Assembly: GCF_963676685.1 (NCBI RefSeq)
Contig: NC_092354.1
Coordinates: forward strand, 36,984,193 to 37,048,192
From: Mytilus edulis
Lineage: Eukaryota > Mollusca > Bivalvia > Mytilida > Mytilidae
Reading direction: 5' to 3'
Length of the DNA: 64,000 bases
Made by a program: the position numbers and the translations under genes. The notes under the pieces are model-generated. The model was not told where the DNA came from, ran no database searches, and was given only the letters and a program-made list of their open reading frames with translations. The number at the start of each line of letters is the position of its first letter. The stretch's first letter is position 1. Shown in pieces: positions 31,873 through 44,154 of this stretch.

Positions 31873-34800
31873 TTAAGTATACGGTCGCTTTTTTTTTAAT
31901 ATTTGTATGTCAATAATTATAACTTTATAGTTTGTACAACATAATCTTGAATCTACAAAGTTAAACTTAGAAGACATGCATTGTTTTCAAGTTTACACCC
32001 TGATCTGCAAATAGATTATTCAACAAATAAATAGGAATGACTTCAAAAACATAGAAACTGACAAAAAACATACTTGCTATTAATGAAAACAAGGTACAGT
32101 GGTTCAGTACTAAACTATAGCCACGAATTGTACTGCCATGCATCAAGAAGAAGCGAATCTGCAATAGTATTATTGACGTGTAAACAGTTTAAAGTATTTA
32201 TATTGGTAGCCTATTGAATCGTGACGAAGTTAATATTTTATCTTTAAAGAAGTGTTTAAATATCTATTCGACTTAATTGTTACCGACATATTTACCTATC
32301 GGTTTATTTCAAAAATAAACTGAAAAATTAAAATCGATTTCACTACTGAATTGTGAAAACACGTTTTTACTTAATATAATTTTCGATCGCCTTTTATTAT
32401 TCAAAGTGATAATGTGCTGGAAATTACAGTATGCATACTGTAAAATTGAAAAGTATCCTCGCAGATCTGAGATACAAATGTTCTTTCTTTATCGTCTGTT
32501 GTGATATTAAAATGTTTCGATTAATGATAAAAACGTTGTAGATGTAAGTGCCTGCTAAACTTTGCAGCAATGAAATAAATCACTTTTACAAATGACTAGT
32601 GTAAAAATAATTTTATTGTTCTTTTCTCAAAAATAATTTTGATTTAAATATATTTCTTGGTTTGCATGGATATTATTGCAGATGAACACTTAACACTACA
32701 TAAAGGTTATTATTCATTACACCAGACGAGCGTTAAATTTACTGAGCTGTCAAAAATGGCGGTCGTATAAAAGCTGTTAGAAGTTCAAACAATCCAAATA
32801 TTGAAGTGCAAAAGCCAAAACATATTGCCATATATTCCATAAGTCCATCCTTTATTTTAAGGTATATTAATTTTTGGTGTTTCTAAAAATCCAAAAAAAA
32901 TTATGAACAATACTATCAACGGTAAAGGATACAGTTACAGGGGAGGTAATACATGTAACGTTGCGTACGCTGATTTTACTTTATGCGACATCAAAATGTG
33001 ACATATTGGCAAACTATGCATTTTCTACTTTTTTTAATTTTTCAACTTCGAAACGAGTACATCAACACTCTTTTTTTAAATGGCATTTGGTTTTATTGCG
33101 TATAGCAATAATTTTCAACAATTTCTATAGACCCTTGTATGTTTCGTTAATCCATTTACCAATCATTCACTGATTTCTAATAGCCTTTTAAATTGCGACA
33201 TTGTGTTACACTTTACCTGGCTTAATACTACATCACGTGAATGTATTTTTATGATCACTTACCTGAAGTGAAATATTACACGTTGAACTTTAAATTCTTG
33301 TATAAAAAGGTTATGTATGCAATGTATATGTGTTGTTGAGAAACTATAGATAGTCTCAATCGGTAAATATTCTCGTTTAATATCAACATAATGTCTAAGG
33401 CACACATTCACGGATCACCTCGCCGAATCCACTACGGATTGAATCTCAAGATGATCCCAGAAATACATAATCCGTAGTCTTATATGGATCTGATACGATC
33501 GTTCAACGATTTTAATACGGGTTTTGATGTAACTACCACTGATAATAAATTTAAAGGGTCACTTGTCGACATGAAAGACACGGGCTCTTACTGTAGGACA
33601 TAGCTGGATATGGAACTGGCATGGTTAAGTTCGCAACGACACATGCCGGGTGTATGTGCAGCGGTTTGCTACGTCTGAAATGTAATAGTACGAACCGCCA
33701 AATTTTCTTAAATATGTTAATCATTTCTATAATTGAGCTTCTGGTTTATCACTTCTTTATGGTAGTGAAGTATAGATTTATATTATGTTTTATAAGATAA
33801 ATGATTCATCTGTTTCTCTGTACCGTGCTTTGTTTTTCGTAATCTTTGGACCATTTCATGATTGATTGAAACTATTGTTAACAAGTTCTTTAATGTAATC
33901 GTATGTTCCGCATCAACAAATAATTATGAGGGCCTCATACTGGCCATAGATATGTGGTAAGTCCCTAGTTCACAATCTACTCTGCCTCCATGCACCTCTA
34001 CATCTGTATTCAAATAGTTATACGCCTGCCCTGGCACTTTGCGCCATATCAATAACCTATTCCATCCATCATTCCTGTTTAATAATGTTATGTATACCTC
34101 TAAGGCATGACACATAATACGTTGGAGCCTATAAGTAGGTAGTATTTATACAGAATCCTTATGTTTGTTTGTTTTGAGCAGTAATATCCCGTAGTTTCCG
34201 TGAGCAGGTATATTCTGAAAACGTTGTTCTCCGGAAATTACCGTACAAATCAGTCAGGTTTACGAATACGTATGGGTTAAGACGGTTGTAATATGTATTA
34301 AAACGGATGTGTATATTTATTATTAATCTCGCTGAATATTTACTTACAATGGAAACTCAAAATGCCAACTGCATTAACAAAACACATTCATATTCTCTGC
34401 GCTCTTTCATTTCTGTATTATTTCTTAAATGTAGTGCAATTGATACTGAGTTACATGTGAATAAAATACGTATTTTGACTAATAAAACATGATTTCCATT
34501 ATATAAAAAAACTTTTTGTTCACTATCAACATGATCAATTAATACATATAAACTTTATCGATCGTCGTGTAATTAGATATTATGAAAAACAACTACAGAA
34601 TTTATCATAGTTAACTCCATATGAGAGGTTTTGTCACAAATAAACTATTGACCTTCTAATTTTACTAATGGTCCTTTGTCTTAAATTAAATGTGCATGCA
34701 AATGATATAAGGATCATTAAAATCAATGCACCTACACACATTGCGTTGTTGGAAATTTCTGTTAAACACTAGGCTTTTTAAGATCAACCTTAATAAAACA

Positions 34801-34950
34801 AAAAGTCATAAAAAATATCGATTCATATTTAATAATAAATAATGTCCACAGTTTACATTAGTTATGATTTCAAACAAGTGCGATAACTTGTTGTTTTGTA
34901 AATAAGCAATCTCAATTATCAAATCATTTCATCCATAAAATATAAAAAAA
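31873..34950. other. No gene seen
   Basis: AT-rich intergenic DNA upstream of the ankyrin/LRAT gene. It has a 10-bp inverted repeat at 33431-33440 and 33469-33478, and the candidate untranslated exon at 33263. No protein-coding exon was supported. Confidence 0.45.
33263..33290 (-). other. Candidate 5' untranslated exon of the ankyrin/LRAT gene
   Basis: On the minus strand the sequence reads TTCACTTCAG then GTAAGTGATC, a perfect donor at 33262/33263, with a TATA-like run about 40 bases upstream. The first coding exon at 30932 begins at an acceptor, so a noncoding exon must lie upstream; this is the best candidate I saw. The upstream limit of the exon is a guess. A TATAAAAAGG at 33301-33310 reads on the plus strand and could mean something else. 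Confidence 0.22.
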
Positions 34951-35000
34951 GAAGATGTGGTATGATTGCCAATAAAACAACTATCCACTAGAGACCAAAA
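34951..35000. repeat. SINE-like fragment
   Basis: GAAGATGTGGTATGATTGCC then AATAAAACAACTATCCACTA and CCAAAATGACACAGATAAAT match the 31022 and 36204 fragments. Confidence 0.55.
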
Positions 35001-35477
35001 TGACACAGATAAATGATTATTTAAAACGTTTATTCATTTTACTATCTTTGAATAATTGATTTAAATTTATCCCTTTTTATGAAACACTTTTTTATGAAAC
35101 AATATAGCAAGGTAAGTGCAATTACCGGCCGGTAGTGTTGCATATGTGCTTTCTTATTTGCTGATAACATAGTGTACATTACAAATCTTTTTACAAACTT
35201 ATGGTTGTATATTCTTGAATCACATCACAAACGTAGTATATGCAGATATTTTCTATCGTATGATATGTTTCCGTTCTTGCTTTTTTTTTACTCTGTTTAA
35301 CAAAGTACGAGTACAAAATTTAAAAAAAGCGTTCTGTAACTTTGTTCTGACGTCTCCATCACTTCATATATGACGCACGTTTTTCGCCTAAAGTGTTAAT
35401 TTCAGATTAATTTGTGCGGCAACAAGGTACAGTCCCTGAGTGGTGAAACTTCCCAGTAACACCATACACCTTTTCGA

Positions 35478-36180
35478 ACTAGAGATAAAGGATACTACAG
35501 ATACAGTTAGGTCGGCTTCATATCTTGAATTACATCTATAAATTGACAATGAGGGTTGGTTGAAAACAAAACTTTACGACAAAAGAAATGATTTCAGCTT
35601 TCCAATTGTGAACTTTCCATTTCTAAGGAGCAACATTGCAGCAGCACCTACATACGGGGTTTATATCTCCAAATTGATACGATATTCCCGTGCTGGCATT
35701 TCCTACCATGATTTTCTTGATAGACGGTTGCTGCTTACAAGGAAGCTATTAAACCAAGAGTTCTAAATGGTGAAGTTGAAATCACCCCTTCGTAAATTTT
35801 ACGGACGCCATCACAAGTTGGTTGACCGGTATGGAATAACCGTTTCACAAATGATATCGGATATGTTCCTTACGTCGTAACTACAATCCCCTTCCCTTTC
35901 ATGATTGTGACCTTCCGAATTAGACTATTTACCGGATTTGTAATCACATAAGCAACACGACGGGTGCCACATGTGGAGCAGGATCTGCTTACCCTTCCGG
36001 AGCACCTGAGAACACCCCTAGTTTTTGGTGGGGTTTGTGTTGTTTATTCTTAAGTTTTCTATGTTGTGTCATGTGTACTATTGTTTTTCTGTTTGTCTTT
36101 TTCATTTTTAGCCATGGTGTTGTCAGTTTGTTTTAAATTTATGAGTTTGACTGTCTCTTTGGTATCTTTCGTCCCTCTTT
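35478..36180 (+). pseudogene. Reverse-transcriptase fragment plus retroelement tail
   Basis: 35478-35560 encodes the block before the palm end, out of frame. 35560-35766 reads K-T-K-L-Y-D-K-R-N-D-F-S-F-P-I-V-N, then Y-G-V-Y-I-S-K-L-I-R, and continues past a stop as F-Y-G-R-H-H-K-L-V-D-R-Y-G to 35878. The same motifs occur in the element at 49.6-51.9 kb (I-Y-D-K-R-D-D-F-S-F-P-I-V-N), so it is a second lineage of that reverse transcriptase. The GTGGAGCAGG tail follows at 35945-36180, linking tail and enzyme. Stops and missing N-terminal motifs make it dead. Confidence 0.75.
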
Positions 36181-36203
36181 TACACCAGATACCATTACAC
36201 CAT

Positions 36204-36330
36204 ACAAAAAAGTTAAGGTGTTATTGCGAATGAGACAACTCCTCATAAGAATCAAAATGACACAGAAATTAACAGCTTTGATCACCAAAGGCCTTCTACA
36301 ACGAGCAGAGCATATACATACATAATGTGC
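36204..36330. repeat. SINE-like fragment
   Basis: TATTGCGAATGAGACAACTC, AATCAAAATGACACAGAAAT and CCAAAGGCCTTCTACAACGA; related to 31022-31140 and 34951-35000. Confidence 0.55.
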
Positions 36331-37090
36331 CGTGGTTGAACATGTTAGACCTGGGATAGTCGGTACAATACGGATGTCTATTCGAAGACATTATTAGTTG
36401 CATATTTCGTATTATTCAATTTCCAAAATTTAATCATACCCCAATATTTCCATTTATTTAGAAAAATCCATCTACAAAACATTCCAAGTAACTATCATCT
36501 GAAAGAATTGTCAAATCATATTGGAAATTATCCACTGCAGTTAGGAATATAACTAGGATTAAGCTTCACTGATGTACAGCAGAGTTTGGTCAAGTTTCTG
36601 AAAGATTTGCCTGGTTTGTTGAAAAACATTTTGTGGAAGTGGAAGAAACAATCTAAAATCTGATGATTGACCTAGATGGTTTTTTTTAATTTGTATAGTA
36701 TTGTCAATTGGTCAAAGTAAATACTTTGTCAACATTTAATGAAAATAAAACTAGCGAAACTAATCTAGTGAAAGTGCTGGGTACCACCTTAACTCAAATA
36801 CATATAAAGTTAGGAGATGAAATATTCTTTCCAATGGGAAAAAATGCCGACTTTTAGCTGCAGAATATTTTTTCTGTATCTGAAATTCTAACATGATTTT
36901 GTAATATCACTGTTAAGACTAAATGTGTTTTATTCTATTATTCCTTTAACAAGCCTATTCCAATTCAGAAGACATATAAATGCCTCTACAAATAAATAAA
37001 TAAATCAGACATATAGTTGTAGTGTTGTTCAATTATTCTATTGAGCTTAAAGCAAAACATTTATACGTCGATCATAAAAAAAATCATACA
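36331..37090. other. No gene seen; TIR-like end at 36782
   Basis: GGGTACCACCTTAA at 36780-36793 is the reverse complement of the TTAAGGTGGTACC at 40138-40150, so the ends of one element family face outward from here. No coding content was seen. Confidence 0.45.
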
Positions 37091-37200
37091 TCAAAAGGTA
37101 CCAGGATTATATTTTAATACGCGAGACGTGCGTTTCGTCTACATAAGACTCACAAGTGAGGCTCATTTCAAAATAATTAAAAAAAAACAACAGGTACCAG
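37091..37200 (+). repeat. Partial 357-bp repeat
   Basis: AAAAGGTACCAGGATTATAT, GACGTGCGTTTCGTCTACAT and AAGACTCACAAGTGAGGCTC match the 13928 unit. A second GGTACCAG occurs at 37192. Confidence 0.75.
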
Positions 37201-37560
37201 TCTATGATTAACTAGAAGGGAAACTTTTTTAAACGACACAAGAAGTATAATAAAAGATAACAACACTGCTTATCAAAATATAAGTTATACAATTAGAATC
37301 AATTTCCAAATATGTTTAATTTCTCTCTGGTTGGCGAAAAGTCACCGATAAAAACATCGTATGATGTATGTATTCTCCAACATACATGATCATTAAAGCA
37401 CGTGTATCCAGACAACAAAATCGACAAATAAAGGCAACAGTAGTATACCAGTTTTCAGAAGTCTTAAAGTGATTGAGAGAAACAAACAAATCCGTGTTAC
37501 AAACCAAAACTATATGACAGTTTGAAATGTCACAGCTTTTGCAAAAATGCAACAAAAGAA

Positions 37561-37988
37561 AACTGCAAAATTTCCTTCAAACTACCAATTCAGGGGCAGC
37601 AACCCAACAACGGGTTGTCCGATTCATCTGAAAATTTCAGGGCAGATAGGTCTTGACCTGATGAACAATTTTACCCCCATGTCAGATTTGCTCTAAATGC
37701 TTTGTTTTTTTTAGTTATAAGCCAAAAACTGCATTTTACCCCTATGTTCTATTTTAAGACGTGGCTGCCATCTTGGTTGGTTGACCGGGTCATCGGACAC
37801 ATTTTTCAAACTAGATACCCCAATGATGATTGTGGCCAAGTTTGGTTAAATTTGGCCCAGTAGTTTCAGAGGAGAAGATGTTCGTAAAAGTTAACGACGA
37901 CGGACGACGACGGACGACGACGGACGACGACGGACGCAAAGTGATGACAAAAGCTCATTTGACCTTTTAGGCCATGTGAGCTAAAAAT
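37561..37988 (+). mobile_element. TIR-element family, 5'-truncated copy
   Basis: Starts inside the family at AAAACTGCAAAATTTCC and runs to the right end GCCATGTGAGCTAAAAATC. It has an expanded GACGACGGAC microsatellite (37895-37935) that is absent from the 46.7 kb copy. The following sequence matches copy 46741 onward, so this is half of a larger duplicated segment. Confidence 0.8.
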
Positions 37989-38110
37989 CAATTATCATGA
38001 AACCTAGAGACACATTTTTCTAAGTTGAAACTGAATATCATGAACCATAATCTCCTGAATATTTCATATCCAATTTCTGCTCATTTCTTCAGTTTCTTTC
38101 ATGGTCAGTC

Positions 38111-39656
38111 ATGGCTACTGAAAAACAAGATTCTTCACGAAAACGTCCACCCAATTTAAGAGTAGAAATTTCTGGTGACGAAACTGTCAAAAGTAGAATT
38201 TTGGAAAAACTTCAAAAAGTAAAGTTTTTTTTTACTTCAACTTTGAATAAGCCAGTTAACAAGTTTATTTATAAAGGAACTTTTAGACTTTTGGATTAAA
38301 CAACAACTTGGTAGTGACAATTCGAAAGAACTTCATCCTTTCCATCCACCTATTCCCAAACAAGATGCCAGGATGTAGACCAAGGACTATTTGTTACTGC
38401 AGAAAAATCTTTGAACACATATGGAGAACTCTTTGAGGCACAATCCAGTATTTGTAATGGGAAGCTAAAAGTATTGAAAAGAACTACGAAAGGACATGTA
38501 GCATCTGTAAGACTGATGTGTACCAAGGAGAAATCACATTCCTATTTATGGTCATCATCTTACCTTCCGAATGATGAGTTCTTGGTCAATCACAGGATTT
38601 GTCATGCATTTTATAGCAGTGGAATTTTGCCAGTACATTACACTAGATTTGTTAATGGGACAGGAATTGGCTGCATCACTAAAGAGAGAAGATCGAAATT
38701 CTTTAGAAAATATAAAGAACATGCTGAAAATTAAAGCGTTCAATCAGTTGACAATGCCATAAATGATGAAATTTCTTCATATGACGACCAAGATGGCATC
38801 AACATCATGACAGATGCTAGGCACGGTTGGAGGACAAATGTAAAGGATACTACAGTTGTAACATTAGGAGAAAAAACTCACAAAGTTATGGACTGTCAGC
38901 ATATTCATAGTCACAGGATAAAGTTGCCCAACGACATGAAAGACTTGGAACACAAATAATAAATGAAAATTTGGAGAACAAAAATGTGTTAATAAAAATG
39001 CTTGCACATGATAGAAATTTGGTTGTAAATAAATTTGTGAGAGACACTCAATTTACCGTTAATCAGAATGACTTATGGCATGCTGTCAAGGCTGTAAAAA
39101 GGCTGTCTGCAAGATTTCCAAAGGTACCAAACGTTCAGAGGGTATAAGTTGAAGTGAACATCTAGGAGATAAAGTTGAACCCATAGCAACACACATTAAC
39201 TGGGCTGTCCGTAACTGTGAGCAAAATTCCATAAAACTGAAAGAAAGTTTGGATAACATTGTTAAACATTAGTGTGATAAGCATGAACATTGTCATCATT
39301 CACCAAGGTGCAGATTTGATTCAAACTATGAGCCATCTTGGACTGTACTTACAAATTTAAAAGCCAGAAAAATGTTTGATATTGCTATAAAAAGTTCAAC
39401 TATTTATAAATATCCTCAAGATTACATTCTTGCTAAAGACACACTTTATGTTGAAAGTTTCAATAATGTTGTGAACATATTTCAAGACAAAAGAATTTGC
39501 TTTGGTGATGATCAATGTAAATTGAGATCAAATTTGGCAGTATGCCATTGGAATTGGAATGTGGACAGGGGGTTTACATCAGTGTGGAAATCACGGAATC
39601 CTAATGCACCAGCTTCACAGAAAGGAAAGAAAATTTACAAAAAAACAAACATATAA
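38111..39656 (+). pseudogene. Kolobok-like DDE transposase, broken, copy A
   Basis: Pieces lie in shifting frames. 38111-38299: M-A-T-E-K-Q start, rich in lysine. 38411-38734: I-C-N-G-K-L-K-V-L-K-R then V-N-H-R-I-C-H-A-F. 38807 onward: T-D-A-R-H-G-W-R, E-K-T-H-K-V-M. About 38995-39105: A-H-D-R-N-L-V-V-N-K-F-V-R and N-D-L-W-H-A-V-K. 39372-39656: Y-V-E-S-F-N-N-V, L-A-V-C-H-W-N-W-N-V-D-R. This series (D near RHG, D in HDRN, WHAxK, then E in the ES-F-N block) resembles Kolobok-type transposases, from memory of the family. At least four frameshifts or stops inactivate it. The N-terminal DNA-binding part is not recognisable. Confidence 0.65.
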
Positions 39657-39979
39657 TTACAGGATAAACATTTGGAACCGCTTCATTTATAGTTTCTATT
39701 AAAAACAGAATAATTACACTAATGCATTGAATTTACAAGTGTTAACTATTATCATGCAAATTTGTTTATCATCAAAATCTTGTTATTTGTTAGTCATTAG
39801 TTTTAGTCTGGATAATAAATTGTTACACAAAGGTAAATTCCACATGTGTTTGTTTTCTTTTACCATGCTGACTTCTATAAATAATTGATTAGATAGTTAG
39901 GCCCCTCTCATTTCCTTATTGGCTTAATTGATCTCCAACCGGATTTCTATCTAGGTAAGCCCTGGCTTCACGGTCATAA

Positions 39980-40075
39980 AACTTTCGAGCATGATTTTTG
40001 TACTCAGACTCGAAAATCAACCAATCAAATTGCTGGATTTCATGTTTCGAGCATGATTTTTGTGCTCAGAGCACT
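39980..40075. repeat. Short direct duplication
   Basis: TTTCGAGCATGATTTTTGT followed by A/G-CTCAG occurs at 39986 and 40044, 58 bp apart, separated by AACCAATCAAATTGCTGGAT. I recall this as part of a mussel repeat. Confidence 0.6.
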
Positions 40076-40137
40076 GAGCAAAGTTGTATGCCTTCAAGGC
40101 CAGGCCTTTAACTTTCCTCTGTGTATGTCATATCCTT

Positions 40138-40320
40138 TAAGGTGGTACCTGACACTACAGTGAGATAACTCTGTAAAGTCAGCTTAACGTTTTAATTACG
40201 TTGTGTTGTCAAGGGAATATAAAGCTCCTAAATGAATAAAATTGAGGAGAGGAGAAAATATGTAAATAAACACCAGGAATGAAATTTTAAAATTAATGCA
40301 CTTCAAAAATCAAAAAGCTG
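40138..40320. repeat. Left end of a TTAAGGTGGTACC element
   Basis: TTAAGGTGGTACCTGACACT and GAGATAACTCTGTAAAGTCA mark the end of a dispersed family; its inverse end is at 36780-36793. No right end was found nearby. Confidence 0.5.
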
Positions 40321-40324
40321 AATC

Positions 40325-40670
40325 GTGAAAAATTTACAGAAATTTGCCTCTAAATTACAAAAGGAACAAATATATGACCCAGTGGATACCCTTTTCCCTA
40401 TAGGAGGAAGGGGTACAGTTATCGAAACCTATGGCTATGGAGATGTGATGAAACGTTTCTCTGAAGGCCTCCCAATCGCAGATGAACCACCTTACAGCCA
40501 TACGAGGAAGCTGCCCACAATGCATGAGGTTACACCAGAACAGGCAGTCATTTGCTGACACCAGAGAAGGATACTTTCAACTTTGCGGCATAAATTTGGC
40601 AATAGAGCACAAGGCAATGCTTGCGCAAATGCAGATATATTTTACACCACCAGATGTAAATGTGTAAGTA
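40325..40670 (+). pseudogene. Unrecognised protein fragment
   Basis: Frame 40325-40558 reads K-L-Q-K-E-Q-I-Y-D-P-V-D-T-L-F-P-I-G-G and ends in a stop. A shifted frame continues F-G-N-R-A-Q-G-N-A-C-A-N-A-D-I-F-Y and T-T-R-C-K-C-V to 40665. The even composition and the continuation across a frameshift suggest a dead mobile-element gene. I could not assign the family. Confidence 0.35.
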
Positions 40671-40712
40671 GTAATAATCCACATTGAACGTTATCAATAT
40701 AAATATTATAAG

Positions 40713-40760
40713 GATGGAAACTGGTAATGTGTCAAAGAGATACCCTCCGTTCTAAACAAC
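40713..40760. repeat. Solo retroelement tail fragment (49.6 kb family)
   Basis: GGATGGAAACTGGTAATGTG then TCAAAGAGATACCC matches the start of the tail at 49636. Confidence 0.55.
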
Positions 40761-42150
40761 AAAAAGCCATCACAGTATGATTGTTCCTTTACACAATTTC
40801 CATTTCAAGGTTACATGAAATGAATGCTTCACATTAACATCTACTCAAAGTCAAAGTATGTTCGAAGGTAACGTTTCCAAACCATCGACAAATTGCTAGG
40901 CAAAATCAATGCGTTGAACCATAACTGATATATGTGAAAATTGAGAGCGGAGACATAAAAACTATATTTGTATAAGACCTACTGCTACAAATATGTAAAA
41001 TAATCACTCTCTTTAATGGTGAACCAAAAACAATTTCGAAGATAAGTGTGAAGAATAGAGACAAAGAAGACATGAACCAGGAGTTATGACAAACGTGTAT
41101 GACAAACAAATTTGGAAAAGGCTTAGGGAAGACAAAAGAAAACGCCTTTGGGAAGCCGAGAGGAATTATGGTATGATATTAAATCTTAATTCCTGTTAAA
41201 CCAGTCGAGCATGTTTAATATTCTGTTAGTATCGTATTCTGTTGTGTTGAATCTGTGACGAAAAGAACGATTCAAACTGCAAAATGTGTTTCTAGTTGGC
41301 CTTATTCCCGACATGTCTGGCGAACCATCAGTTCAAACATTTATTAACCCATTTGTTAATGAAATGAAAAGTGTTTGTAGTACCGGGTTTTCAATGCGAT
41401 CACACAACAATACAAAGAACGATGTAACTTCTAAATTAGCATGCCTTTAATTTGATGTGATATACCTGCTACGAGAAAGTTATGTGGTATATTTGGCACG
41501 ATGCAATACTTGGGTTTTCCAAATGCACGACGAGTTCCCTGTAGAAGTCGGGAAAATAATTATTGAGGCATAGGTTTTTCAAATTGACATCGTGCTCTTT
41601 ACCTCATCATATTCATAACATTGAGATAATTAAAGAAGCTACACGAAAAAAAGACTACTTGATTACTTTGATCCAATTTGTATGTCTGTCAGTGATCCAA
41701 TGCTCAATTTATACCAAATAATCGCAAAAAATGATTAAACTTTGGTCAGTAATTAGAAAGTGACGCATTGTGATCGGAATTACCCAAAAGAATTAACGTT
41801 TAAGCGGCTCGGGAAACATAGAAAGTTTCGATTTGAAAAAGGGTGTACCTTTTGATATCCCTTTCCCGAGCTCTGAACATTTGAATGCTTATTCCGACCA
41901 GTTGAGAAATCGGTCCAATCCAAATGTTCCGAACACTAGAAATGATGAATCTGATCTGGGGATATGAACTGTTGCATTACCTATCATCACTCAAACTAGT
42001 TACAATCCTCATAAGCACTTATACAAGGCAAGGATGCAATATAACCAGATATAACTTTAATACAAGCACACCAGACGCAAAGTGTTAAATCCATTTGACC
42101 ACCGATGCTATTAAAAAAAATAACTCAGTTTTGAACAATAGAGATAAGTG
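40761..42150. other. No gene seen
   Basis: Mostly unique sequence. ACACCAGACGC at 42069 may be a trace of the 357-bp repeat. No exon was supported. Confidence 0.4.
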
Positions 42151-42159
42151 ATTTACGGG

Positions 42160-42755
42160 AGTTAATACAAGAGTTACAGATAGAAGATCCTTTGTAAGCA
42201 GACAAAAACATAGAAGGAAGGTGACTGTTGACATTAGAGGACCTATAGAGGTTTGTCTATTTGAGGAAAATTTACAAGACGACTCAAGACGATTTTCTGC
42301 GTCATTGAATGTGTAGGATTACATCATATAGAGTTATATCACCTGATGTAGAAGAGAATTATTATGCCATTTCTAGACATATTGGACAACATTACAAATA
42401 TTATGATGGCGATAAAACTGTTAATTCTAGTAATAACAGTTTGGATAAAGAAAGTATTTCGACCATTGGTCCTGTAACTTTAAATCTAATTGTGTCCTTT
42501 CTGGTTGATATAAAGATAATTGGCTCATGGCAAAATGTGCTCTTTGATGATATGGGAACTTTGAAACAACAGGTGTGGCAAATAATGTCTATAAATGGGA
42601 CGGAAATGATAACCTTTTATCAAGTTTTACCAGTAGACAACCAAAAATCCGTCTTTTTGAGATTTTTCATTATAATTTCTTTCTTATATGATTGTTTATA
42701 TATAGGATCACTGAATACTATGTATGTATTGTGTGCTCGTATGCATACTTTGTAA
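42160..42755 (+). other. Unassigned open reading frame region
   Basis: A frame from about 42170 reads R-S-F-V-S-R-Q-K-H-R-R-K-V-T-V and V-C-L-F-E-E-N-L-Q-D-D to a stop at 42313. It overlaps a 148-codon frame at 42309-42755 that has no recognisable domain and a hydrophobic C-terminal stretch (F-I-I-I-S-F-L). Long for chance in this AT content, but no splice or family evidence supports a gene. Confidence 0.25.
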
Positions 42756-43079
42756 AATGCAACTAACAAAAGATATAGATATAATGTATATTTTGCTAAT
42801 CAAATCCCCTGGTTTTATTAGCCATTAACAACACAGGGAGGAACCTTAGCGTCATTGTTGTAGCGCTAAGGGACATTGTTCACAACCAGGAATGAAATAA
42901 AATATTTAAAGTTGAAAAAAAACATGATCAACTGTGATGGACGTTTGCTCAATAACAGGAGTCGATGATGACAAAACTCCACGGTTAAAACTTTTGCGGT
43001 TTGTAGATTTTACTTTTTGCTTTTGAGTTTGCACTCTTAGAATGGATTTTTCATGGTCGATGTCAGTGTAAGATTTTAG

Positions 43080-43390
43080 AAAGCCAAACAAGTACAAAGT
43101 TGAAGAGCATTGAGGATCCAAAATTCAAAAAAAGTTGTGCCAAATACGGCTTAGGTATTCTATGCCTGGAATAAGAAAATCCTTATTTTTTCGAAAAATT
43201 AAAAGTTTTGTAACAGGAAATTTATTAAAATGACCACATTATTGATATTCATGTCAACACCGAAATGTTGACTACTGGGCTTGTGATACCCTCGGGGACG
43301 AAACGTCCACCAGCAGTGGCATCGACCCAGTGGTGTAAATAGTAGTTAAAGGTACCAGGATTATAATTTAGTACGCCAGACGCGCGTTTC
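43080..43390 (+). repeat. 357-bp repeat, near-complete unit
   Basis: AAGCCAAACAAGTACAAAGT, GAGGATCCAAAATTC, GGGGACGAAACGTCCACCAG and GGTACCAGGATTATAATTTA correspond to 14030-14340 in the same order and orientation. Confidence 0.85.
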
Positions 43391-43694
43391 TAAATGGGAC
43401 ATCAGTATACCAAAATTCTGCCACAAAATCCATTCTACAATAAATATGTTTTGTCCTAAAACGATAACGCTTTATGTATATCTGTATTACCAAAGTCTAT
43501 ATATATTTAAAATACACATCTGAATTACATCAACATCAAAAACACATCCGATACATGCATACACACATAGAGTTGTCTCATCAAGTTGTTGTTGTAAAAC
43601 ATAAACATTATTGTTTGATTTGATGTATCCAATCTACATAAAAAATTGATGGTGTACAATGAAAGATTTCAATACTATACGTAATGACATCTAA

Positions 43695-43895
43695 ATTAAA
43701 GTTTTTCGTCCTTGTAGTTTTGGGGGAAGTTGAAGTTCAATCAACTTGAAACTTAGCACACATGTTTCCTATTATATGATCGCCCTTATTGTACTGTCAA
43801 ATTAAAGATTCAACCCATATTTCACCGTCTACTTAGCATATAAATTGAAAGTGCGAAAGGAGCATCCATGTGACATGTCCACAGTTTTGTTTGTA
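43695..43895. mobile_element. TIR element (TGCCCCAC family), left-truncated copy 3
   Basis: GTCCTTGTAGTTTTGGGGGA, AGTTCAATCAACTTGAAACT and ATTTCACCGTCTACTTAGCA align with 7280-7420. The left terminal repeat is missing and the right end (GCGAAAGGAGCATCCATGTG) is diverged. Confidence 0.65.
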
Positions 43896-44154
43896 GTATG
43901 TCATTGAGTTTGTGTACATGTATGCACAATATACAAATAAACCTTGCACAAAATTGCATTGTTCTTACTACTTCGATCGTCAATGATCAAATATAGTAGC
44001 TCAGTTGATGGCATTAATTTCAATTTCGTTTAGCCATTAACTCCTATAAGAAGTGTTTTACAAATGGGGTTGATGTCTTTGTTCACTAGCTCACACTTAA
44101 AGGTACTTCGTTATATAACTAATTGTTCATATGATACAGGTTTACAATAATAAG

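Noticed and set aside
33924-34115. Minus-strand 63-codon frame with balanced composition (C-H-A-L-E-V ... G-G-R-V-D-C-E-L)
   Set aside because: No match to a family I recognise and no splice sites that would join it to the ankyrin/LRAT gene.
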